A stretch of 64,000 bases of DNA from Smittia aterrima (lineage: Eukaryota > Arthropoda > Insecta > Diptera > Chironomidae), in the NCBI GenBank assembly GCA_033063855.1, contig CP093830.1, positions 15,252,854 through 15,316,853 on the forward strand, in the 5' to 3' direction. The notes below the pieces were generated by a model. That model was not told the DNA's origin. It saw only the letters and a list, made by a program, of their open reading frames with translations, and searched no databases. Shown in pieces: positions 36,095-50,028 of this stretch. The translations under genes and the position numbers were made by a program. Every line of letters starts with the position of its first letter. The first letter of the stretch is position 1.

Positions 36095-39000
36095 ATGCCG
36101 AAAAGGAAAGTTACAAAACCTAAGCAGAATGTCCCTCAAAAGAAGAACGAACAGCTCACCGTAGCACAGATCGAGACGGATCACATCACTGAGGTGAAAT
36201 ATTATTCATTTTGTGCTCACTATGTTCAGCAATTAACCAAATGCTAAAACGTTTTGGTTTGTTTACATTTCTAGCTTGCAAATAAATATTGGTCTCTTGA
36301 GAAGACAAAGAAGGAGCTACTGCCTTTCGATGCTGCAGTGGTTGAAAAGGTTTACGGGAAAGAGATTTCAACTGGAGACTCTCGTCGTATCATGATCCTT
36401 GAATTCAGCCGATACCTCGAAAACTTTCTTTGGCCCAACTTCACTGAAAAATCAACATCAGCTCATCTTATGTCGATCGTCGTTCTGCTAAATGAAAAGT
36501 TCCGCGAACGCATTGAAGTCTGGAAAGTGTTTGAGAACAATGACGAGAGCTTTGGTTTGTTGTTTAATCAAGTTCTAGAGAAGTGTCTCGAAACGATTGA
36601 CATTGTGAAAGCTACTCCTGTGATCATACGTGAGCAAACAGCACTTCTTGTCTTCTTGAATCACTGTTTTGGTAGCATGGAAGTTGAGTTGTGTCGCGAG
36701 CAAGCAAAGAAATTGGTTTCGCTCTCAATGTGGTCATGCTTGCAACCGAAGCGAAGAGACCAGGAACTTAACTCGATTCCGGAGTGGAAGAAATTTTGGA
36801 AAAAGCTTTTGAAACGTGATAAGCCAGAAATGAAAGAAAGGCTTGACTGGGAACGTCATTTTCTTCAAGTGAGTTGAAATATCAATTTGTTTAAGTCTTA
36901 ATCTTAATGAAGTTTTGATTTTAGAATTTGATTATAAAGTTCCTGAACATTCTCGAGTCGATCCCAGCAGAAGGAGAAGTCAACAATGAAATCGTTCGAT
37001 ATTGCGAACGTTTCCTCGAGTTCGTCATCGACCTGGAAGCATTATTACCGACTCGTCGCTTCTTCAACACCGTTCTTGACGACTCACATCTCGTCGTTCG
37101 CTGCTCGATTGCTCCATTGATAAAACGTCAAGAAGGAAAGTTGTTTTCTCAGGTGAGTGACCAAAATAATTTGATTCTTTCAATTTGTTAAATAAGTACA
37201 AATTTTATTCATTGCGTCTTGTTCAAGTTATAAATGCTTTAAATTTTCAATTTCATCAATGAAAACTTTTTTTGTGTCTGAGGATAGGAAGATTTCATGA
37301 GATTCTTGGAAATGTTTTTGGGAGTATTTTGATTTGGATAAGATGATGGCATTACAAATTGGGATTAGTAGCCATTATTATGACCGTTCATATAAGTCAA
37401 TTCGTCTCCGTAATTCCAATCAGCTCCTGATGTGTGTGTGACTGGTTCGTTATAGCAACAAGCTTTCTTCAAGAGAAAGCTAACGTGCTTTTGTCGAATA
37501 ATACAAATGTAGAATATCACCGGCGCTTGAAGGAAGTTTGTTATGATATGAATGTAGAGAAGAAAATCGTACTTCAACCATGAAAGAATGAAAAATATCC
37601 AAGCGACACTCATTGTTAAGAACATAAATATAAACATGATGAAGCTAGAAAGAGAAACATTTAGAAACAATATTTTAAACGAATTAAAGTCAACTTACTT
37701 GCTCTTAAGTTTGTTATGAATTCGTCCATACGAATTGATTCTGTTCATGACTTTGAGCGTTGTGACATAGAAGAATAAGTTGATAATAACAGTGAAAGCG
37801 ATTGGAGTAAAGAATACTGCCATTCCGAGCCAACCGATCGTCTCTTGGTCTTCGAATAAATATAGTTTTTTGACTGTTCCTGTGTCGAGGAAATAATGTG
37901 CGAATACTGCAATTACTGAGAGAAGAATTGTCATTCCCCAAGCGTAGCCAGAGTACCAACAATATTTCCGACCATCTGTTACTCTAAGAAAAACATTGCG
38001 CGACCGGAACGTTTTCCAAATATAGTAACCCATGCTATTGAGCCAGAAGAACGCTCCAAGCAAACTCACGTAAAGAATGGTATCAGCGACTAAGAAGCTA
38101 ACGTGATTGTTGAACTCTGTAAAGATCCTCACGAGGTCAGCCGCTTGACTGACTATCAAACAAATTGTGATCGTTGTGACGATGTTACCAACTAAATCAC
38201 GTAGAGTTGGCAAAACAAAATATATAATTGCGATGACCAGCAAGATAATCATCGACAGACCGTGAAACAGCGGATTCAAAATTTTTCGTAGTAGAAAATC
38301 CGTGTCTGTCCAACTCAGAACTTTCTCTGGCGAGCAAACATAAGCAAACTGCCATTGCTCTTTTGTATTATTTGAGAAAACTGCTTTTTCAAGACAATAA
38401 TGCCCTTGCTCGAAGTCATGATACAAAAACGCACGCGTTTTGTGAGTCAGCAGCTCCGTTATCTCTTCGTTTTCTTCATCTTCGTCTATGTCTTGGTCCG
38501 CCACGCGATGATTCTTGATGTAATGACCGAGTTTTCCGTCCGGAAACAAAAACAAATAATCGTGATTCTAGAAAAATGATTTTTATTTAAATTTGAATTA
38601 AAATAAAGTGGAATTAAGATTATCACCTGTGGATCATGATAGACTCCCCACATTTGCATTTTACCGCAATCCGGCTTGCCGATCAAAAATCTGTATTCGT
38701 CAACTTTTACATTCTTCTTCCCCTCATATCCGGTAAACTCAGGCGACCATTCAGCTGCAAAGTTTAAGAAATCATTGAAGATGAAACCCTCTTGGAATCA
38801 TTTTACCAGATGGCTCAGATTTTATGTTTCAATGTTTTTATTTTTTTATCATGAAACCGAAATTTGAGCGAGCACTTACTTGCATTCACCTCTTGTGCAC
38901 TCGTGCAACGTGAATCGACGTATATCTCAAACTTCTCGCAGCATTTGTTTATCCTAACTGACGGCTGAACATCTTTACTCGGCGAAGCGTCGACAGTGTG

Positions 39001-42000
39001 CAACGCTACGAAGATTATTACAATACTCGCTACTATCACATTCTTGTTGCATCCATTTCTCTTTTTGTGCCAAGTGCACTTCATTTTCTGCGCTCCTAGT
39101 GCACATCGAAAGTTTTCTTCTTGCTCAACGTGAATAGTTGAAGTTTCACTCGTCTCTATAGCCATTTTCTTCTTCTTTCCCTCGACGTGTGTGCTGTTGT
39201 TGTCCCGCTTTTGAGGTTTTCTGCACAATTTCATAAAAGGAAGAAACAACTTTTCGTTAATTCTCGGTTTATCGATTTTCGTATTCGCTGTGTCTTGTGT
39301 CACTTTTTTTTTGCTGTGCAAATTTTAAAAAAACCGATTTCACTTTAAATTGAAGAAATTGCCTAAATTAACTGGCGCTTCCTGTCGTAGATTCTTTGTT
39401 CGCTACTTAGGCTCGTCGTTGTTATGCACAAATACACGAATCGCCCATGTGCTCAAAGCGGCGTCATCGCGTTCAATATTTTCTTACTCATTGTTTTACA
39501 TAAACTCGTTGTTGCGGTTGACTAATTCAACTATACCTTCGATTTATTTTACGACAAATCGCCTGAGGGAGATGAAATGACGTCACGGAATCTCAGAGCT
39601 ACAGAGTCACGAAGTCTTAATTGGCTTCTACAGAATTCTTGGCTTCGTATGAAAACAATTTTCGCCAGTGATGATGAATCATCGATTTACATTTGAATCG
39701 ATTATGAAAATTTTTAATGGAATTTTTGAAGAGATCGGCGACGTAATATCTCAATTGTGATAGATATCTCTTATCTCTGAATAGAAATTTGAAACTCTTT
39801 TATCTCAATAAGTTCTGATGTGAACTCAATGACACTTTGTAAAAACGAACTAACGTAAATATTGATCTCTCAAGTGTCACAGAAGATTAAACAAGCTCAT
39901 AATAATCACTTGGAAAGAAAAAATTCATCTCAAACATTTCAAGGTCCCTTGAAACATAATCTCGTGTTTATTATTTTGTTTCGCCAACGTTTTCTTATCG
40001 CAGTCCTCATTTGTCAAGTAAAACATTTGCTGCTGTATTCATCAAAATAATTACTTCGAGTAGAACACAATCAACTGCAGTCAAAAACGTTTGTTAAGAG
40101 CCGCAGTCCAATGAACTTCAAAACCGGCAGTTTCTCAGGAAAGCAATCTTGAATCACTCCTCGCTGCTCTTATAAAAGAGCATTCTCTGAACATATAAAA
40201 CTTCGAATTAAGAAACGTTGAGTTAATTCTTGAACTGAGAGAAATGTGTGCTTCAGATGTTCTCCAATCGGCGGAGTAGATTTACATAATAGTATAAACT
40301 GGGCGAGTGAAAGAAGCTTGAAACTTGTTTTGATCGTCAGTTTTGTGATGTACCGTGATTCATTTCGCTCATAGATCACTTGCCAAAATTGTGCGACTCA
40401 TAAGAACTTAAACCGACACGAGACACAATTGCTTCTATTTTTATTTTAAAGCATCTGCTCTGACTTCAATTTACCCTAACACTAGAACAGCAGCACCTTC
40501 CTTTCTGTTCAGGTATGTTAAATTATTGTTTCTTGTCTCTTTCTATTCAGCGTTTGATTACGCATTTAAATCACAAAAATGGTCGTCGCCACATATCAAA
40601 TTCGCGACATCCAGCGATGCTCCACAATCTTCAATTGCTTTTTCCTCTCAATTCTCCGTTTATGCACTTAAAATTCAGAATTTAAAGAATTCTGAAAGCG
40701 TCGTCTCGCTTGCAATATTCAAACTCAATGACTGATCACGTCGACGTGTAAAATTTAACTGAAAAAGAAAATGTTGTTTGAGTGCTGATGCTCAATGTTT
40801 CGCTTTTGCTTAACACTAATACAAGTCTAGAAAATGAATGAACGATGAACATTGAAGCAAACGTTCTTGTAGTTTTACTTTAAAAAGATCTCAACAATGA
40901 GCAAAACATTATTAATGTTGAGTGAAATGAATATCGGTTTGTTTATTTTCTGATGTTTGAGAATAGAACGAAAGGAGAATCAAGGAACGCAACTTAATGG
41001 TAAAATTTAGTTTATGACCTGGGCCACTATTAGAAATTGAATGGACCGAAGACCAGAAAAGTGAGATTTCATTTGACTCACGTCAACCTACTCTTGAAAG
41101 TCGAGAGCCGCAATCAAAGGCTTAACTTCATTTTCTTGACAACTGATAATTTATTAATATTAACTTTTGCTTAGCTTCTTTTAAATATAAAATAATGAGA
41201 TAAGGAACATCGTTGTTTCAGATGAAATGAAAAAGATTTTGTCTGTGCTGAGAGCTGATAATTTTGTAGTTGTGCGGTTAGCATAAGTTTCATGATGTGG
41301 TTAGACGAGAAAAAATGAATGATTGCGTTTACTTCAGAGATTTTATGATAAGATCGTACTTTCCTTTGCCTAAAAAGAGATTCGAGAGAAAAGAAGTTTT
41401 GACAGACATAGTGATAATCCCGAGAGTGATTTTAAAAAAAAACTTAGCCAATAACATTTTCAAAACAAGTTACCTTCATTCTCTAAACAAATTTCTTCTT
41501 CGTCGTCGACATCGGCCCACTTAGCGGGACAAACATAACATAAAATCTTTTTGCCCGCGAGCTCCTTTCGTATTCTCTGTCGCCATATGACAAGAACGAA
41601 GAAAACCAAGACGCCATGTAGACAGTTAAAGGAGTCCACCACAACCCAGAGCCAGGCGGATGGTGCGTGGTCGTTGAATGTGTAAGATAACACCTCAAAG
41701 ATCCAAGTGAAACCACCCAACAGAAAAATCTTAAGATAAAGAAGACATCTGCGTGGGAAAGGAAACGTTTACCTGTCAAGCAAATACTTTAATCATCCAT
41801 TAGTCTTACTTATATCTGAGAGCTTTTCTTGTGTCAGGCGAAAAATCGTTGTTGATTAAACATAAACTCGTCCAAAGGCATAACACGACATTCAAGGTCA
41901 GCATAATTGAAATTGGCAAATACACAAGCCTCCACTGGTCCTTGTCGACTGAAATCAAAAATATCGATTTTATTGGATTTTATCAATTAGGCAATCGGAC

Positions 42001-45000
42001 ATTCTCACCGTGAAACCAACAAGTTGATACACCAACACTTGCTTGTATATGATGCTTCATCGCGACGATGGCTGTCATTGCACAAGGCACGCTCCAACCA
42101 TAAAAATGATTCAGAGCGTACCAGTGACGTTCTTGTACTTTCCAGTTACGTAATCTGAAAATTTATTTGATCGTTATGATAGCCTTGATTGGTTCTGAGA
42201 AGTTCATACACGACAGTTTTCCAAACATTAGCCATCACACAGTTGAGCCATGCAAAATATGCCATCGTGAAAAAGTAAACTATAAAAGCTAATGCAACGC
42301 AACTTTCAACTAGAATGTCTACTGGTGTTTGCATTTGCATTGTCCCCAAGAAGAAGAGAAAAGTTGTCAAATTGATGAGCGTAAAGATTGTCACTTTGTC
42401 CTGAAATTCCGAAATGATGATAAGAAGATTGAATGAAGAGATCGACTTTCCACATTACCTGAGTTTCTCTGAGTTCCGGCAACCGAAAGTAGACGTAGAG
42501 CGTTAAGAGTAAGAAGAGTACAGAAGTAAAGATTAAAATCGCTTTGAATGTAAACTTGAGCTTCGATAGCGAAATTTCTGCGTCTTCATCGGGGAAGCAA
42601 ACAATTGCAATCTCATGAGTCTCGTCCATCTCTACATCATGCTGATCAACTAGACAGAAACTAAACATAAATTGTAATCAATCTGTTTTTATTTTGTGAT
42701 TGAATGAACTCACTGATCAGGTTGGATTGTGCTTTTGAGATCAAAAACAAAAAGTCCAGTCTCTGTTACATTGTATCTATCGTCTTCAAAAGAATTCGGA
42801 TCCAAAACGAACTTCTCGCACTTCAAAGCAATCGGAAAACTCTTTCCACTCTTATCCGGAACACATTTGTTATTTATCAATAAATTCTTTTCCTCGCTGC
42901 AGCATTTTGTATAATTCACTGAGATTTTATCTTGAGCACACGACCACTTAAAGTTCGCTATCTGAGCCACGAGGAGAATCCAAAGAATTTTCATTTTTTC
43001 GTCTGATTCACAATTTTTCTTTATTCACAAAATTTCCATGACTCCTGGTGTGAAAAAAAACAAGTAAAAATAATTAATTTAGTGTTGGCATGTGAATCGC
43101 TTCCGAGACTCTCTGACTGAGAGCTTTCAGCGGCACTTGAGATCATTTAAATGCAAATCTTATCGCGTTCCGCTCGCGAGTTCATTGAAATTGATAAAAA
43201 TTCTCTAACTCGACTCATGTTCCAATCAATTTAATTGCTTTGTCACGCAGTTTCATCGAGTCGACTCGACTCAGTCGAGTTGTAAAATTTGTAAATGAAA
43301 ATGGACAGCACCAAACAGAAATGGAAATTCAATATTGAGTTCGACTTATTTGCTACAGAAACCAGATTAGTTTATTTAATTTGTTCTCGGCCTAACAAAT
43401 CATCATGTGCGCTTCAGCATATTCGACCGACGAGAAAAAAAAAAAAATTCCTTTTCAACTTGTAGTATCAAACATTCCGAGATTGTTTATTTTCCTCACA
43501 CGTCTCGACTTCCCTCAGGTTTAAGAGTAAACGATTGCGTTTACAGTTTTTCTCGCTTGGAACTGGAGTTAAAACGATAAGAAAGTTTTGGGTTATATCC
43601 CATTCCGATTTAAAGTCATTCACTCATCTCTTTTTATATATTTTCCGAACTCCACGAAGATGAAGAGCTAGTGATACTTTTAATGGAAGATTTGTAATCA
43701 CAAGCTGGAGCGTGAAGACAGAAAAATATTTTATTTTATGATCTCTTAAACTCTTCCATGCTCAGACAATCTGACCATTAAAGTTTCCATTTTATAGTTC
43801 CCGACTGCCGATTATAAACAAATGAAACTCATGTGGCCATGGTCAGTAAGATGATAACGAGAAACGACGTTGAATCGTCGAGTGCTTTGTGTTTGCATTT
43901 GCAGTGCCTCATTAAAAATCAGAATAAATCGTTTAACAATCGGGGAATCAATCTGACTTTAAGTCGAACGATAAACAGACGAAAGGCTATGTCTGATTGA
44001 TTGATTTTTGAGCAAATTTCAATGCTTTCAACAAAGTTAAGTTGTCGAGAGCTTTTTGCCACTTTGAGCGCCCATCAATTTGCATAACATTTTGTTTTAG
44101 ATTTTCGATTATCGATAGAACGTGCCAAGAGTAAGCAGTGACACATGTTCAGCTGGTTTTCTCCGATTTTAACTTCGCTCTTTTCGTTAATGGATTGGAA
44201 TTGCGTGTTTGTTGATATTTGAAGATTAATTAAACATCGCCAATAGCTTTTTACGCGATTTATCAAAAGTCAATTAACTTTCTGGCCTCTTATTAGAGCT
44301 GTCATGTGGTTCATTTGAAAGCAAATTGTTTGTAGTAGACCATATCGCACGCCTCGACACTTATTAATTATAATTATAACTTTTGTGTTCTCTGATAACT
44401 AATCAGTAACGTACTTAACAACGATTTATTATCGGAATTCGTTCGATGAAATAAAGCAAAATCACTGGGTTCTCTTGAAATTGCGTTCACTTTTGTGTGT
44501 TATCACAAGAATTAACCGGTTTTAATACCACAGTTTTATCCATAAATCCTCCAATTGAAGCAAAAATTAATTGGTAAGAGACAGACGACGTTCCGAAAAT
44601 GAATGACCGAATGCTTTCGCAGCTCGCAGGCAACTGAAACCAAGCAACAAGTCGGAAAGAGACGTGAAATGAAGCGAAGAAAAAAAAGTTTTGAAAAGAA
44701 GGAGCTTGAACAAAATACGAGTTTTTGTTGTTGTTCTGCGATGCACTGACGATGATTCAGAAAACGATGAGAGCGAGAGGATTTGTTTTGATCTTGGCCG
44801 TGAAGAAATCTTCATATTTCTTTTTATATTTTCTTTAATTCGTTTGGACTGAAGAAGAAAATTAATTGCAACCGGCGTCAAATGAAATGTTTTGAAAAAT
44901 TATGGAAAATCTTTTTCTCGTGCGTAGTAATTAAATTGATTTATTAATAATAAATTATTATTCAACTAACAGATAAGAAAATCTAAAGATTTTTTGCCCC

Positions 45001-48000
45001 GACGGTATACGTTCTTGATTCATCTATGGTCGAGAGGTTAACGAGGAGAATCGAACTTGAAATATTGTGAAGACAAAAGGCCTTTAAAAGATTAATCAAT
45101 CAAATCTTTAGTGCGCTCGAGCACGAGACAATCGTACAATCATCACAAAGTATCAAAAATCGTTTCTACTCGCCGCTGATTTCAGCGACTCACGACTCGT
45201 CCCAGGTCGTTAAAGCGTTTAAAAAGCTACTTCACGTCAATTAACGATGTCAGACAAGCAATAAATCAGATTCTCTCAAAAAAACCTTTTGGTGCTGAAA
45301 CGTTTTCAGTGTTTTTTTCGACACGATTGATTAAAGCGAATTGTGATAAGTGGCGATAAGGCGAATGGAAATTGATAAGCGCGCATATCGGTGCAATTTG
45401 AGATGTGATATGAAGAGAAAAGGTAAAAAAACAAGCGTCTTTTTAGAAGAAAATTGGCGTAGGCGAGACACTAAATGTTTTCACTTATGGACGAAGAACT
45501 TTTTTTGTCGATTAATTTATATCAGTGACATATATTTGTCATCCAAAGATATAAAGCCGAAAAAATGAGTTACGTGGGTGGTATGAACGACATTGACGGA
45601 GACGTCAATTAAAGTCGCAATATAATATGCCTTGTTGTTAACTATTTCAATCGCGGATGTTTAAAAATTGTGTTTACTTCTATGATAGAACTTCTATCAG
45701 AAGTCGCGATGTTTATTTCTTGCATCAAAGGATTTCAAGTTGTTTTCTTCATAGGTCAGTGAGCTTCCGAAAATCACAAACAAGCTCTCAATCGCCGAGG
45801 AGTGTTTTTTGTATGTATTGGGTAATAAAAGCAAGTGGCTAACTATCAGTGTTACATCGTTAATTCGTCTTGAAATTGTAAACGACTTGGATTCCACTCA
45901 TTGCTCCACACCCAAATTGAAAAGAGCAAGCATCGACTTGGTTTCAATTACGAAAAAGATATCTTAAGGGCTTTTGAAAAGATTATCGGGCATCTGGCGT
46001 GGGTGCCAAATCCGTTATTCCATTTCGATTGAAATATTCACCATGAGAATTTCTCGCTCAACGAAGTCGTAAATTCATTATGAGTGACATTAACAGATTA
46101 GTTTGTTTTACTGTCACTTCGCTCGCATTAATTTTGAATGATAGTTCTTAGGATTTCATTAAAATGCAAATTTTAACAATTAAAACAAATCACATGTATC
46201 AAAGTCATTTCGAAAAAGTTCGACGAGCATCTCGCTAGTTTTAAATGGAATTTCAATTTATGATTTTAAATTTTTTCTTTTCCAGCTGTTGGAGATGCTC
46301 AAGTTTTATGCACGTTTTGAGATCAACGATGAAACCGGCGATTGCTTAAGTGATCACGATATGGCACAAATGCATTACAAGAAGATAACATCGCTTCAAA
46401 AAGCTGCGTTTGCAAAGTTCCCGGATTTAAGAAACTTCGCTTTATCGAACGTCGCAAGCGTTGACACTCGTCAATCACTTGAAAAACATTTCGGCGGGCT
46501 TGATGCGAGCAGCTTGAAAGAGATTGCTTGCTACTTGAACCTTGTGCCCGAAGACTTGAAACCGCCGTTTAATTGGTATCGCTTAGACGAGGAATTTTTA
46601 AGAAATCTTTTGGTAAGTTTTAATTTTTATTTTCTGGACTTAGATTAATTTTTATTTTAATCCCGAAACAGATTTCACGACACGAGCGTCGTGTTTCACA
46701 GCTTGATTCGTTAAATGAGATGCCACTTTATCCTACTGAGTCTATCATTTGGGATGAAAATGTTGTTCCTAACGAATATTTCGCTGGGGATGGATGTTTG
46801 GCTCTTCCGAAATTAAATCTTCAGTTTTTAACTCTACACGATTATCTTTATCGCAATTTCAATTTGTTCAGATTGGAATCAACGTGTAAGTAACTTTATT
46901 GATTTAAAATAGTTCAAATATTGATATTCAATAATTTTGCAGACGAAATTCGTCAGGACATTGAAGATGCCGTTATTAGAATGCTTCCATGGTCTTCAGA
47001 AGATGGCGATGTAGTATTCGGTGGCTGGGCTAGAATGGCTTTGCCTGTACAAGAATTTGCAGTTATTGAAGTTGGTAAGCCAAGAATTGGCGAGAAAAGA
47101 CCATCACGTGTTCGAGCTGATGTTTGTGTATCGCTAAATGTTCGCAAAGAAGTTCAAGATGAATGGGAAAACTTGAGGCGTCACGACGTTTGCTTCTTGA
47201 TCACAGTTCATCCTAATGTGCCCATTGGAACAAAATATAATCATCGCGGAAATTTTATCGAGCAAGTTGGACTCGTCTACGTTCGAGGATGTGAAGTTGA
47301 AGGTTTGCTCGATGAGACTGGAAAAGTTATTGAAGAAGGCATTGAACCCAGATCTAAGCTTCCTGGAGACAAACGAACTTATAGAGTTTGGTTGGACACT
47401 AATCAATACAAACACGACATGGATTTGCTTCAAGAAGGTGGAGATGATGTTTACGAATGCTTCAATATATTCATGCGTCGGAAGCCCAAGGAAAATAATT
47501 TCAAAGCAGTTCTCGAGACAATCCGTCATTTGATGAACACTGAGTGCGTAGTTCCGCAATGGCTTCATGATATTTTACTCGGGTATGGAGATCCTGGATC
47601 CGCGCATTACTCTCAAATGCCGCAACAAGCTCGCTCGCTTGACTTTAACGATACCTTCTTAGATTACAATCACATCGAAGAATGTTTCCCTGAATATCAA
47701 GTTCGCAAACGATGTAGCAGCGACGATCTTCTAAAGCGACCTTTCCGATTAATCTTCGAAGACGTTGCTGAGAATAAAGACAGCGAAGATGAAGATGGAA
47801 CTAATGGCGATTTGATGAAGGCGATAACGGTTGAGCCTTATCAAATTGCAAAAAGAGGTCCCTATGAGTACAATGAACCTCGCAAGAATACCATCCGGTT
47901 CACTCCAACGCAAATCGAAGCAATCAGAGCTGGAATGCAACCTGGTTTGACTCTTGTAGTTGGTCCACCAGGAACTGGTAAAACAGATATTGCTGTTCAG

Positions 48001-49944
48001 ATAATTTCCAACCTGTATCACAATCATCCAAACCAACGAACATTGATTGTCACACATTCTAATCAAGCTTTAAATCAGCTCTTCGAGAAAATCATGCTGC
48101 TGGATATTGACGAACGTCACTTACTTCGTTTGGGTCATGGAGAAGAAGCTTTGGAAACTGAGAAGGACTTCAGTCGTTATGGACGAGTAAATTACGTTTT
48201 ATCTCAACGTCTTGAGTTATTGCAGAAAGTTAAGAAACTACAGGATTCTCTAAGTGTCTCTGGCGATGTTTCATATACTTGCGAGACCGCTGGACATTTC
48301 TATCTTTACGAAATCATTGCGAGATGGGAGAAGTTCTTGAGTGATATCGAATCAAAGCATCAAATGACTTCTGAAGACTTCGCTGCTCAATATCCTTTCA
48401 CCAATTTCTTCAATGATGCACAACAACCGCTTTTTAATGGAAAGACTTTCGAAGAAAACTTGGCAACAGCAACAAGTTGTTATAGCTACATCGAGCACAT
48501 CTTTACTGAATTAGAGGAGTTCAGAGCATTTGAATTGTTAAGAAATGGAGTTGATCGCTCAAAATATTTGCTCGTGAAAGAAGCAAAGATTATTGCGATG
48601 ACTTGTACACACGCGGCATTGAAACGAAAGGAACTCGTCAATCTTGGTTTCAAGTATGACAACATTCTGATGGAAGAGTCAGCTCAAATTCTAGAAATTG
48701 AGACTTTTATTCCGCTTCTTCTTCAAAATCCATTGGATGGTTACAATCGTCTCAAACGCTGGATTATGATTGGTGACCATCATCAATTGCCGCCAGTTAT
48801 CAAGAACATGGCTTTCCAAAAATATTCGAACATGGAGCAATCGCTCTTTACTCGTCTAGTTCGTCTTGGAGTTCCAACGATTCAACTCGATGGGCAAGGT
48901 CGTGCTCGTTCAACAATTTGCGAGCTTTACAAGTGGAGGTACAAGAAACTCGACGACTTAAAACATGTAAAGGAACGTGAAGAATATCGCAAAGCAAATC
49001 CTGGATTCGTATTTGACTATCAACTTATCAATGTTGAAAACTTCAATGGTGTTGGTGAATCAGAACCGAACCCTTATTTCTATCAGAATCTCGCTGAGGC
49101 TGAATACGTTGTGGCTGTTTATATGTACATGCGTTTAATTGGCTACCCAGCTGAGAAAATTTCCATCTTGACTACATACAACGGACAGAAACTCTTACTC
49201 CGTGACGTCGTCAACACAAGATGTACTGATAACCCAATGATTGGCAAACCACACAAGATCACAACTGTGGACAAATACCAAGGTCAACAGAATGATTATG
49301 TTTTGATTTCTTTAGTACGAACAAAAACTGTGGGACATCTTCGTGATGTTAGACGTTTGGTTGTCGCTGCAAGTCGTGCTCGATTGGGTCTTTATATCTT
49401 TGGAAGAGTGTCACTCTTCAAGAACTGCTTTGAACTTCAGCCGACTTTCCAACTGTTGATGAAGCGACCACAAGACCTTCAATTGGTCAAAGATGAAACT
49501 TATCCGTCGACAAGAATGATTAGCGGGCGAGTTACAAAAGCCAAAACAATGACGGTCGCTGACATGCCGGAGATGGCACAATTCGTTTACAAGATGTACA
49601 TGCAGAAGATTGATGTGATGAAAGAGGAAATGGAGAAGATGAAGGAGATTTACGCTCAAATTCCGAAGGAAGACGAAGTTAAGGTCGACACAACTGAAAA
49701 GAAGAAAGACGACGACAAGAATAAAGAAGCTTTGCCGTTTATGCCCATTCCGATTCAAAACGAAATCGATGAAGAGGTTTTGAGTTATGCTGGCGATTTG
49801 CAAGGTCCAGCCGAGAAGAAACAAAAAGTCGATGCGAAAGTAGTTGCAGATGAACATCAAGATGAATCATTGGACGAAGAGAAGACTAAACCTCAAGAAC
49901 GAAAACCAATGGAGGGCGAAGAAAATTTCCCTGCTGATCAATAA
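36095..49944 (+). CDS. AQR: Aquarius (intron-binding protein), spliceosomal helicase
   Basis: SF1 UPF1-like helicase of the XAB2/IBC complex. It binds the intron upstream of the branch point in the activated spliceosome and couples splicing to snoRNP assembly. Exons are 36095-36193, 36275-36868, 36925-37152, 46286-46612, 46672-46885 and 46943-49944; all phases close to 1487 residues, against 1485 in human. The N-terminal half is the helical Aquarius-specific armadillo region. The helicase core in the last exon shows motif I GPPGTGKTD, motif II MEESAQILEIE, GDHHQLPPVIKN, QGRAR, VDKYQGQQNDYVLISL and VVAASRARLGLYIF. The C-terminus is a Lys/Glu-rich low-complexity tail. The third intron is 9.1 kb while the others are about 55-80 bases, and it houses two antisense GPCR genes. 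AATAAA follows at about 49974. Confidence 0.97.
37365..39165 (-). CDS. mthl: Methuselah-like G-protein-coupled receptor (A), nested antisense in aquarius intron 3
   Basis: Exons in transcription order are 39165-38880, 38754-38627, 38567-37699 and 37644-37365; phases close to 520 residues. The ectodomain begins VRINKCCEKFEIYVDSRCTS, the KCC-type start of Methuselah ectodomains, and later has ICKEK-like cysteine pairs such as AYVCSPEK. Seven hydrophobic helices follow, with typical Mth-family text such as FFWLNSMGYYIWKTFR. The start is uncertain. The ATG at 39165 has a good context (AAAATGG). The ATG at 39084 would place the signal peptide (NVIVASIVIIFVALHTVDA) nearer the N-terminus, and the frame is open to about 39321. 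Mth-like receptors are insect-expanded family B-related GPCRs linked to stress, lifespan and development. The ligand is unknown. Confidence 0.88.
39166..41459. other. Aquarius intron 3 segment between the two methuselah-like genes
   Basis: About 2.3 kb between the 5' side of one GPCR gene and the 3' side of the other, so it must contain the promoter of receptor A. Several short open frames occur but none has a domain or signal I trust. No RNA gene is seen. Confidence 0.45.
41460..42994 (-). CDS. mthl: Methuselah-like G-protein-coupled receptor (B), nested antisense in aquarius intron 3
   Basis: Exons in transcription order are 42994-42714, 42660-42459, 42400-42210, 42154-42009, 41948-41810 and 41748-41460; every phase closes, giving 415 residues. 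It starts with a clear signal peptide (MKILWILLVAQIANFKWSCA). A short ectodomain follows with the KCC motif (NYTKCCSEEKNLLINNKC). Then come seven hydrophobic segments, including NVWKTVVLRNWK after TM3 and GGFTWIFEVLSY near TM6. The Mth-family identity is clear. The ectodomain is shorter than in receptor A, and the gene has six exons against four, so this is not a recent tandem copy. The last exon may instead splice at GTAACT (about 41470), but reading through gives a stop four codons later. Confidence 0.85.
42995..46285. other. Aquarius intron 3, distal segment upstream of methuselah-like receptor B
   Basis: About 3.3 kb of AT-rich sequence containing the presumed promoter of receptor B and the 3' end of the host intron (acceptor TTTTCCAG at 46285). 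An imperfect palindrome rich in TCGACTCGAC lies at about 43256-43282. No gene or RNA is supported. Confidence 0.5.
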
Positions 49945-50028
49945 ACTTTTATAATTTGTATCGAAATAATTTTAAATAAAAATAAACAAAACATTTTTCT
50001 CTAATCAACTTGTTGAGCTCCTAACGAC

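Noticed and set aside
43256..43282. TCGACTCGAC-rich imperfect palindrome
   Set aside because: Short and imperfect, without flanking repeats or a nearby gene start.
44995..45065. tRNA-like text (TGGTCGAGAGGTTAAC followed by GAATCGAACTT)
   Set aside because: It resembles an A box followed by a reversed B box, in conflicting orientations, and no cloverleaf or acceptor stem can be formed.
49411..49860. 149-codon open frame on the minus strand
   Set aside because: Exactly antisense to the aquarius C-terminal region. Its Leu/Phe-rich composition is what reversed Lys/Glu codons produce.
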